Source: Neisseriaceae bacterium
GTDB lineage: Bacteria; Pseudomonadota; Gammaproteobacteria; Burkholderiales; UBA11063
Direction: 5' to 3'
DNA: 15,027 nt
Assembly (NCBI GenBank): GCA_947470205.1
Contig: CANISK010000012.1
Coordinates: forward strand, 1-15,027
Shown in pieces: positions 8,895 through 15,027 of this stretch. Position numbers and translations under genes: made by a program. Every line of letters begins with the position of its first letter. Position 1 is the stretch's first letter. The notes below the pieces were generated by a model. It saw only the letters and a list, made by a program, of their open reading frames with translations, searched no databases and was not told the origin of the DNA.

Positions 8895-9647
8895 ATGCCA
8901 CTAGACAATATTAAAATTATCTTATGTGATACTACTCACACTGGTAATATCGGGGCGTGTGCACGTGCCATGAAAAACATGGGTCTAAAAAATTTGATAC
9001 TAGTGTCACCTCGTGTTACACCAGATGATCACAGCTTAGCCCTCGCCAGTAACGCACGTGACATAATAGACACAGCAATTATTTGCGATAACCTAGATAC
9101 CGCATTATACGATGTGCATTTTGCAGTTGCATTAACCGCGAGGCGTAGAGAGTTTAGCGCACATTTGCAAACTCCAGATGAGTTATTAGACGAGATAATG
9201 CCTTCTGTAGACAGCGACTTAAATATAGCTTTTGTATTTGGCGCTGAAAGAACTGGTCTTACCATAGAACAAATAGAGAAATGCAATAAACTTGTGACTA
9301 TACCAGGTAACCCAAAATATTTATCATTAAATTTGGCACAAGCAGTACAGATTATCTGTTATGAAATTTATAAAAAATATCTTCAATTATTGGATAACGA
9401 TAACAAAAATGATGCATTGGCTTATTTGAAAAATCATGATGAAAAACCCTCCACCATCGCGGATAATCAAAATATTTTATCTCATTTATATGAGATGCTA
9501 GATAAAACAAATTATAACTTTAAAAATGAAGAAATAACCAAACGTAAACTACAACAGATTATTAATAAAGCCCAGCTTAACCGTGAAGAAGTTGGGCTTA
9601 TTCACGGTATACTTAGAAATATATTGTTATACACATCATTACCATGA
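8895..9647 (+). CDS. trmJ: tRNA (cytidine/uridine-32-2'-O)-methyltransferase TrmJ
   Basis: TrmJ is a SPOUT-class (SpoU/TrmH family) enzyme that uses S-adenosylmethionine to methylate the ribose of base 32 in the tRNA anticodon loop, acting as a dimer. The three family motifs are present. Motif 1 is TGNIGACARAMKNMGL, with N18 and R24. Motif 2 is FGAERTGL, with G116, E118 and G121. Motif 3 is IPGNPKYLSLNLAQAV, from I136 with S144 and N146, forming the knotted SAM site. The length of 250 residues matches the E. coli enzyme (about 246). The helical C-terminal extension ends normally. An AAGGAG site 11 bases upstream supports the start. In many gammaproteobacteria trmJ sits beside iscR and the isc cluster; that neighbour is absent here. 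Its 3' end overlaps the convergent dehydrogenase gene. Confidence 0.93.
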   Translation: MPLDNIKIILCDTTHTGNIGACARAMKNMGLKNLILVSPRVTPDDHSLALASNARDIIDTAIICDNLDTALYDVHFAVALTARRREFSAHLQTPDELLDEIMPSVDSDLNIAFVFGAERTGLTIEQIEKCNKLVTIPGNPKYLSLNLAQAVQIICYEIYKKYLQLLDNDNKNDALAYLKNHDEKPSTIADNQNILSHLYEMLDKTNYNFKNEEITKRKLQQIINKAQLNREEVGLIHGILRNILLYTSLP

Positions 9648-10606
9648 AGAATATAATTACTAAAAAATCCAGTATACCATTGGTTTAAAGATATACCATA
9701 TTGTTTTGATAACAATACATCTTCATAGGAAGCTACACCACCGGTACGAATAACATGAAATTCATAATCTAGATTTTGAGTATTTTTATATTTTACCGCT
9801 TCTGTGCATAAAAAAAGAGAATTTGATTGCAAGTATTTACCGGATACACCACCGCCAAAATTTTTAGTAAAGTATTTAAAAAGCGATACATCATCTTTTG
9901 CGATATATTTGATTGCATCTTCGTAATTGGTTGATGTATTACCAATATTTATTCCATCAAATTTATATTTAAATAAAATATTTAGTATATTTGGCAATGC
10001 ATCTATTGAAACATCGTTTGATATTTTTACAATCACTGGAAGATGGCGAGTGCGTTTTTGTAGAAAATGCTTGGCAACGTATTGTAATCTATTTTCAAAA
10101 TCTACGGACGTGTTATGGAGTTTGACATTAGGACAGCTTTCATTTATTTCAATAAAATCAATGTGTGGGTTTTGTTCATATAAAAATAAACTATTTATGA
10201 GCTCCGTTACTCCTTCTTTTTCGGTGAGAAGTGGATCACGCATGAGGCTCCACCCTATTGGGCAACCTGAAATTTTTTGACTGGTGATAGTTTTAGTATG
10301 AAGTAAGGCATCCCCAAGGTTTGGTAGCCCCAAATAATTAACCGCTATATTTGATTGATGCAATGAAATAAACGGGTGCCGAATGCCATGTATTATATTT
10401 CCATCTCTCACACCACTTGTGCTAGTTCCTCCTATATATCCACCAGCCCCTAAACTTGATACCACATCATACCCTTGACCATCTTTAAACATACCAGCTG
10501 CATTTAATAGTGGCAGTCTAAAATTTATTCCCCATAATGTTGTACTAAATTCATTTGTGTTTATTGTATTTTGTGGGGCTAATTTAACATTATAAAAATT
10601 ATCCAT
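9602..10606 (-). CDS. pyrD: Class 1-like dihydroorotate dehydrogenase (divergent)
   Basis: This is an FMN-dependent TIM-barrel enzyme of the family that oxidises dihydroorotate to orotate in pyrimidine synthesis. Visible motifs are NAAGMFKDG at 35-43, NYLGLPNLG at 90-98, NESCPNV at 155-161, VIVKIS with K194, GNTSTN at 222-227, GGGVSG at 251-256, RTGGV at 287-291 and WYTGFF at 310-315. NYLGLPNLG and the cysteine C158 before Pro-Asn match class 1A enzymes, in which that Cys is the catalytic base; class 2 enzymes have Ser there. It lacks the membrane-binding N-terminal helix of class 2, so it should be cytosolic. The class 1A lysine in the ITKSST motif is replaced by Gly (G60). The start has a weak GAAGA site. 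No pyrK or other pyr gene is nearby, so a paralogue with another substrate cannot be excluded. Confidence 0.82.
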   Translation of the reverse strand: MDNFYNVKLAPQNTINTNEFSTTLWGINFRLPLLNAAGMFKDGQGYDVVSSLGAGGYIGGTSTSGVRDGNIIHGIRHPFISLHQSNIAVNYLGLPNLGDALLHTKTITSQKISGCPIGWSLMRDPLLTEKEGVTELINSLFLYEQNPHIDFIEINESCPNVKLHNTSVDFENRLQYVAKHFLQKRTRHLPVIVKISNDVSIDALPNILNILFKYKFDGINIGNTSTNYEDAIKYIAKDDVSLFKYFTKNFGGGVSGKYLQSNSLFLCTEAVKYKNTQNLDYEFHVIRTGGVASYEDVLLSKQYGISLNQWYTGFFSNYILHGNDVYNNIFLSIP

Positions 10607-10621
10607 AAAGTATCTTCGCCC

Positions 10622-10645
10622 ATAAGAATGAATACGGGTTCTTAT
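10622..10645 (-). promoter_or_regulatory. Hairpin in the leader of the dihydroorotate dehydrogenase gene
   Basis: ATAAGAA (10622-10628) pairs perfectly with TTCTTAT (10639-10645) around a 10-base loop. On the minus strand it ends about 6 bases before the weak ribosome site of the dehydrogenase gene, so it could affect translation or separate this gene from the 1215-residue gene upstream. On the plus strand it is followed by a short T-run, but no plus-strand gene ends close by. A role in regulation is inference. Confidence 0.35.
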
Positions 10646-10673
10646 TTTTGGAGGTAGATATTTTAAAATATTT

Positions 10674-13600
10674 TTATCTATTTGATAGAAGATTAATGCT
10701 AGTGATTTGATGATAAACCCCTCTGTGTTTATTTTTTTTTGATTTTTCTACTCGCTTGAGATAGCTTCTCAATCTTTCTTGTGAATAAGTTTCACCACAC
10801 CCCAGCGTACTTCTATGAGCACCCAATGCACCATATGCAAATGCTTCTATTTGAGGGTTGCGTAAACGAGTAAATGCAATTTTGGAATATTCTAATAATT
10901 GGTTCTTAAAGTTCTTCATTATTGATACATAACCCTTGGTTAAGGCTCTAGGCATTTTATTACCCATAAGGTTAGTTGCAAATGAACCAGTGGCATCAAC
11001 CACAAGTCCAGTTATCGCCCCCAAAGTTTGATCGGAGATAAATTTTGGGGCAGTATAAGGCCCCAATGTCATCACCGAAGTAATCAAATTTTTTCTGTCA
11101 AAAAATTGATCTGTTATATGACTATTTGATTGCCGAAGTGTAGCTGCTATCACCCCAAATCTCAATGCATACAAAATGTGGGCTAATATTTTTACCTTAT
11201 CTTCATTTTTACATTCATACATGTTTATCACATAAGACATTAATAGCAATTTACGCAGTAATTGCTCTTGGGTTGAATTTTTATCTAAATGTAACGCCCA
11301 AGTTAATACTTCTATAGGGTTGTTTAACATGAATTCATTGTGATTAAGTGGATATTTTTGAATGATTTTATTAATAATAAATTGTGCTTCTTTTTCTAAA
11401 CTTAAGCTAAATTTTGCCTCTTTTTCTAAACTTAAGCTATTGTCGATTAAATCAATCTGTTCAACGCTTGCCTTTTTCTTTGGACTAGACGAAGCTGTGC
11501 TAGGGCCAGATTGTGCTGTTTGCTCCTCCTGATTTGTTGGTTGGTACTTTTTCAATTCACGTCTCTCAAGATCTTTTTTGAGTTGGCTATAATAGTCTAA
11601 GTTATGATTATTGATATTTTTATGTGCCTCATTGTTATCTTTATTAATAAATTCTAATAGTGCATTGGCGGCAATTTTTCTATTAGGATTAGTTAATTTT
11701 CCCAACAATATATTGATTGTTTTGGTATTTGAACCGGCAACACGAGATAGGTTAATAAGCCATAGAGCAGGAAGGGCGACCAATGGTAACAATGCATAAG
11801 CTACCCCATATCCCACACCCACAAGGTTTGCAACCAACATTTCTACTAGAAATGTTTTGGCTACACTTGGAGAAAACTTACCAAATAATACTGAACGACT
11901 GTCATTTATTGAATTTAAAATATTAGCTATTATTTGCATTTTAGCCCAGCTTCGCTCAGAGCTTAAATCCTGCACAGCAAATCCGATTATCCAAACTAAA
12001 GCGATTAGTGGGTTTCTCGCAGACGCGAAAGATAGATTGGCGACACGTTCAAAATCAGTTGGCTCACAATCATAATTGTAGAATGTTTCTCCTTGCTGGT
12101 CGCGGGTAACTGTTAGAGCATTTCTAAATGTTGGATCATATTTTTGGGCTAAATTACTAAAATTGATTACCGCTTCTTTTCTTTGTTGTAGTTTTTCTGC
12201 GGATTCAGACTCATTCTCTTTGCTGAGAATTAAATGATAAAAAAGAGGTAGTTTTTTGCCATCTTGCTCTTTTATGGCGGTTAGTTTATTATAAATATAT
12301 TCACTATCATGATCAGATATTATATCTTTAATAAGCTTATCAGATGAAGGCTCTGATGAGGTAAAACTATCTATATTTACCTGTACGGCATCTACCACAC
12401 TCTGGTCAGTGCTTTCGTTGGTTACTTGAAAAAGTTTATTAGCCGATTCATGTAACTGTAAAATGGTGTTTAAGGTGTGCGCGCGTTCGATATATGTTTT
12501 ATAGAAAGTCGACTCTGAAACTTTATTTAATGCAGTAAATATTGGCCAGCGTAATTCATTTGCTAGAATAGAACCACTGGAGGCAATGGCTTCAATAGTT
12601 GAAATATTATGCATACCATAACGCAAAGAATTGATGATTCCTTTTTTAAGTAGAGCCTCACTACGTTTTTCATTGGCAACCTTAAATAAATTACCATGAT
12701 CAGGGTTTAACCGTAAATCAAGTAGATTGCGGTATAAATGAGCCTTTTCTATTTGATTTAATCTAGAAGACCCATTAATGACAAGTATAACCTTATGCAT
12801 CACTTCAATTACATTATCTTTATTGGCAGTTTCCAGTAAATTATATAAATAATTATAAAGACATTGATAATGGTTGATATTGTCTTTGTCATTGATGCTT
12901 TTCAATTTTTTATAATCATTCAGATTGCAAACCAAATCACCTAATAATTGTGGGCAATATTTAGTTAAAGCTTCTATCGGAGTATAGTAAACCCTCCTTA
13001 AACCACCATCTCCTCTTTGGGTGTGTTGATATTGATGTCTATTTAAAATTTTCCATAAATAATCATAGATATTCATTGGGTTGTTTTTGTTAGAGGTAAC
13101 ACTACTTATATTTTTTAAATCTTCAGGGTTACTTTTATTAATCAGCAAATCAATTGAATTTTGAATTTCATTATGATTTGTACCATTTTTAGCAAACTCT
13201 GCAAGTTTTGCCTCTAAATCAATTATTTTTTCGAGAAAGCTGGGAGATTTATTTGAAATTGGAAGAATATTTTCTACTTGAGCCACTTTTTCTTTATCTA
13301 GATCAATTTTTCCATTTTGATGTGAATGAGTACTGTTTTCTTTTAATTCAGCACTTTTAATTTTATTACGCTTGCGAATAAGTGTTTTTTTGATTTGATA
13401 AGATTTGGTTGTTGTTGTGGAGGTAAGACTAAAATTACGAGCTTCTTTTAAAATATTATCTATCCTGTCCTCAAGACTCCTAGGGATGTCAGATCTATTA
13501 TGAGTACATAAAAATAAATCAAGCTTTATCAATAAGCTTAATTTATTTATTTTCATTTCAATGTGTCTACCTGTTGGGGTTGTTCTAGCAAGTGCACTAC

Positions 13601-14321
13601 CTATAACATCAAAAAAAGCTGCTGATAATCCTGCAAATACACCATGATCACCGCTGGGGCCTGGGCAGTGATATTTTTGCAGTAGTGGGTTAAAATCATC
13701 TGAGGCAGTAACGAATGCTCTAGTAGTTGCAGCAACACCAATGGTACTCTCTTGTGTTTTGGCTAGTGGAATTTTATCTTCGATGCGTTCAATTTCATTA
13801 AATAAATCCCTTAATTCCACCTTCTGATTTGTATTTTGCGAGGATACTGCTAATGAAGTAGGCACCGAGAGCAGGAATTTTTCAATAGTTTTTACATGAC
13901 TAAATAACGCTATCAATTCAGGATCTAGGTTTAAACATTGCTCTTGTGCAAAGTATTGAATTAATTTAACTTGATAGGATAACTCTTTAATTTCATTCTC
14001 TTGTGTGCTTTTGGTGATGTTATTATGAGATGAAAAATATGAATTTTGCCAATCTTCTAATATAGTAATTTTACCAGATAGATTGGGGGTGCATCGACTA
14101 CGTATTTTTTCTATAATTTTTTTATGTTTTTTAATAAAATTTTCATAATCTATTTTGATTAATTTTTTTAGATTAAAAGATGTTAGTTGGACAGTATCTT
14201 GCTTGGGAGTACTCTTGGGTTTTAATTCTGATGCAATTGGATTAGATACATTATGAAAACCACTACCTAGCTTTCTATTACAATACACTTGAAATTGATG
14301 TGCTGTTAGACTGTGTCCCAT
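10674..14321 (-). CDS. Very large protein of unknown function (1215 aa) with internal hydrophobic hairpin
   Basis: I do not recognise this family. The protein is long, mostly helical, and has no signal peptide. Hydrophobic parts are near 224-245 (weak), 770-784, 822-858 (the strongest, likely a membrane hairpin) and 1075-1118. A Thr-rich STTTT run at 301-305 precedes a very basic stretch (about 311-325). A low-complexity, Ser-, Gln- and Lys-rich linker spans about 925-955, and two 10-residue repeats, SLSLEKEAKF and SLSLEKEAQF, lie at 962-981. The tail (1183-1200) is again strongly basic. GGAGG lies 6 bases before the ATG and fixes the start. The dehydrogenase gene follows after 67 bases on the same strand, so cotranscription is possible. 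Size and layout recall secreted effectors of intracellular bacteria, but no domain proves it. Confidence 0.9.
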   Translation of the reverse strand: MGHSLTAHQFQVYCNRKLGSGFHNVSNPIASELKPKSTPKQDTVQLTSFNLKKLIKIDYENFIKKHKKIIEKIRSRCTPNLSGKITILEDWQNSYFSSHNNITKSTQENEIKELSYQVKLIQYFAQEQCLNLDPELIALFSHVKTIEKFLLSVPTSLAVSSQNTNQKVELRDLFNEIERIEDKIPLAKTQESTIGVAATTRAFVTASDDFNPLLQKYHCPGPSGDHGVFAGLSAAFFDVIGSALARTTPTGRHIEMKINKLSLLIKLDLFLCTHNRSDIPRSLEDRIDNILKEARNFSLTSTTTTKSYQIKKTLIRKRNKIKSAELKENSTHSHQNGKIDLDKEKVAQVENILPISNKSPSFLEKIIDLEAKLAEFAKNGTNHNEIQNSIDLLINKSNPEDLKNISSVTSNKNNPMNIYDYLWKILNRHQYQHTQRGDGGLRRVYYTPIEALTKYCPQLLGDLVCNLNDYKKLKSINDKDNINHYQCLYNYLYNLLETANKDNVIEVMHKVILVINGSSRLNQIEKAHLYRNLLDLRLNPDHGNLFKVANEKRSEALLKKGIINSLRYGMHNISTIEAIASSGSILANELRWPIFTALNKVSESTFYKTYIERAHTLNTILQLHESANKLFQVTNESTDQSVVDAVQVNIDSFTSSEPSSDKLIKDIISDHDSEYIYNKLTAIKEQDGKKLPLFYHLILSKENESESAEKLQQRKEAVINFSNLAQKYDPTFRNALTVTRDQQGETFYNYDCEPTDFERVANLSFASARNPLIALVWIIGFAVQDLSSERSWAKMQIIANILNSINDSRSVLFGKFSPSVAKTFLVEMLVANLVGVGYGVAYALLPLVALPALWLINLSRVAGSNTKTINILLGKLTNPNRKIAANALLEFINKDNNEAHKNINNHNLDYYSQLKKDLERRELKKYQPTNQEEQTAQSGPSTASSSPKKKASVEQIDLIDNSLSLEKEAKFSLSLEKEAQFIINKIIQKYPLNHNEFMLNNPIEVLTWALHLDKNSTQEQLLRKLLLMSYVINMYECKNEDKVKILAHILYALRFGVIAATLRQSNSHITDQFFDRKNLITSVMTLGPYTAPKFISDQTLGAITGLVVDATGSFATNLMGNKMPRALTKGYVSIMKNFKNQLLEYSKIAFTRLRNPQIEAFAYGALGAHRSTLGCGETYSQERLRSYLKRVEKSKKNKHRGVYHQITSINLLSNR
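11378..11437. repeat. Tandem duplication of 30 bp inside the 1215-aa gene
   Basis: Two adjacent 30-base units, 11378-11407 and 11408-11437, differ at only two positions. The period is a multiple of three, so the frame is kept and the protein gains a second copy of SLSLEKEA(K/Q)F. It lies next to the low-complexity linker, where length changes are likely to be tolerated. The near identity suggests a recent duplication. Confidence 0.9.
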
Positions 14322-14327
14322 ACATAC

Positions 14328-14332
14328 CCTCC
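14328..14332 (-). promoter_or_regulatory. Strong ribosome-binding site of the 1215-aa gene
   Basis: GGAGG lies 6 bases before the ATG at 14321. A second ATG (14323-14325, minus) sits 4 bases upstream out of frame; the spacing favours the start given for the gene. Confidence 0.78.
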
Positions 14333-14444
14333 ATTTTTTTAATCAGCATACAAAATACTGCTAAAATATGTTTAAAAGCTTAGTACCCAAAAGGTTTACA
14401 CCTTACATTGAAATCATCTTTTCTAAAAGCCACATCAAAAAAAT

Positions 14445-14452
14445 ACTATAGC
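14445..14452 (-). promoter_or_regulatory. Possible extended -10 promoter for the 1215-aa gene
   Basis: On the minus strand TATAGT (14445-14450) matches the -10 consensus at five of six bases and is preceded by TGC, giving a TGn extension. No good -35 lies at 16-18 bases; a TTGGAA is too far upstream. It would give a leader of about 117 bases. That leader contains a small perfect palindrome AAGGT-TTAC-ACCTT at 14391-14404. Confidence 0.35.
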
Positions 14453-14932
14453 ACATAAGGAATAAATGTTTTATTTCCAACAACGTCCATATTGCAAAGA
14501 CTATGAGTATATATTAATTTTATCTCTATAGCTCTGTATTGATTAATAATATTATATATTATATCTGGTTTCCAACACTCCTTACTTATTTTTTCAAAGA
14601 ATGAGTAATATCAATATAAGTAGTGCGGTTATTATTGCAGAAATAATAATATTTTAGTAACCAAGCGCGCCGTAAACCATAGCCATTAATGGCGGTGATA
14701 TGGGGACACAGATATGCTATTATGAGGTATTTTTTGAAGATTTATTTCAATTCAGCATGAACTCAAAAAATTACACTGGAGTTATTTTATCAAGTTTACC
14801 CACTAGTTTGGCAAAAGAGCCTTTATCTTTTTGGTTTTTGTTGGTCATGTGAAATGGAAGTTTTGGCGGTGATTTTTTTATTGAAGAACTTTTCTTCAAT
14901 ACTGAGAACTACACAAACTTTTATTTGACATT
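14453..14932. other. Long noncoding AT-rich stretch with palindromes and no convincing gene
   Basis: About 480 bases carry no credible ORF on either strand. I see a perfect 12-base palindrome GCCATTAATGGC (14682-14693), then TGGGGACACAGATATG (14701-14716), which resembles the GGGGACA-type ends found beside Y1/REP-associated transposases. A perfect 9-bp hairpin ATTGAAGAA-CTT-TTCTTCAAT lies at 14880-14900. The hairpin has its T-run on the wrong side for a terminator of the gene entering from the right. The stretch may be a decayed mobile-element region; that is inference. Confidence 0.4.
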
Positions 14933-15027
14933 TTAAAATCCCCTCATCGCTAACAACATTATTTCTTGAATCTGTTCTGGAGTAATATGAAATTCCTCAA
15001 TAGCCTCATCTACAGTGATTTTTGTAA
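14933..15027 (-). CDS. 3' end of a small protein, possibly DUF433-like antitoxin, partial
   Basis: The minus strand is open from the window edge to a TAA at 14933-14935. It encodes 30 residues that include TVDEAIEEF, then HITPEQIQEI, and end in LLAMRGF. The acidic helix followed by a TPEQI helix resembles the C-terminal half of DUF433 proteins, many of which are antitoxins paired with PIN-like toxins. The usual proline of that motif is missing. The N-terminal half lies outside the window, and no clear toxin gene follows on the minus strand. The coding call is moderate and the family assignment is weak. Confidence 0.4.
   Translation of the reverse strand, partial: TKITVDEAIEEFHITPEQIQEIMLLAMRGF

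Noticed and set aside
14757..14852. Plus-strand ORF of 31 residues with a hydrophobic end (type I toxin-like appearance)
   Set aside because: It has no ribosome site or promoter and lies antisense to another short ORF; its length is expected by chance.
14771..14899. Minus-strand ORF of 25 residues from ATG (MTNKNQKDKG...) or about 42 from an upstream TTG
   Set aside because: No ribosome site precedes either start, no family is recognisable, and a similar-sized ORF lies on the opposite strand.
14880..14900. 9-bp hairpin as a terminator for the partial gene at the right edge
   Set aside because: In that gene's direction the stem is followed by an A-run, not a T-run.

Overview
The window is AT-rich DNA, roughly one third G+C by eye (not computed). 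The mix of genes suggests a host-associated or intracellular proteobacterium, probably a gammaproteobacterium. The clues are a TrmJ tRNA methyltransferase, a secreted M13 metallopeptidase, very large unrecognised proteins with scattered hydrophobic hairpins, and small palindromic repeats ending in TGTCAT-like sequence. This placement is inference; no rRNA or other marker gene is present.

Layout. Bases 1-41 hold the last codons of a type I restriction specificity gene (hsdS), followed 8 bases later by a complete hsdR (50-2260, +). A 380-base convergent gap (2261-2640) is filled by two palindromic repeat elements and a hairpin. From 8663 down to 2641 three genes lie on the minus strand: a 987-residue protein of unknown function, a Cof-type HAD phosphatase with its own near-consensus sigma70 promoter, and an M13 (PepO/neprilysin-type) peptidase with a signal peptide. 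A third small repeat sits between the last two. trmJ (8895-9647, +) is divergent from the 987-residue gene. Its 3' end overlaps tail to tail, by 46 bases, a class 1-like dihydroorotate dehydrogenase gene (9602-10606, -). Upstream of that gene on the same strand is a second giant unknown gene of 1215 residues (10674-14321, -). The last 700 bases are mostly noncoding, with the 3' end of one more minus-strand gene (14933-15027) that may be a DUF433-like antitoxin.

How the parts relate. hsdS-hsdR is the end of a type I restriction-modification operon whose hsdM should lie to the left of the window. TrmJ, the HAD phosphatase and the dehydrogenase are housekeeping or metabolic genes. The most likely novelty is the pair of giant orphan proteins. 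Both are helix-rich, carry several hydrophobic segments inside long soluble regions, and start behind the same GGAGG ribosome-binding site with a 6-base spacer, unlike the weak sites of the neighbours. They could be secreted or membrane-active effectors, but nothing in the sequence proves this.
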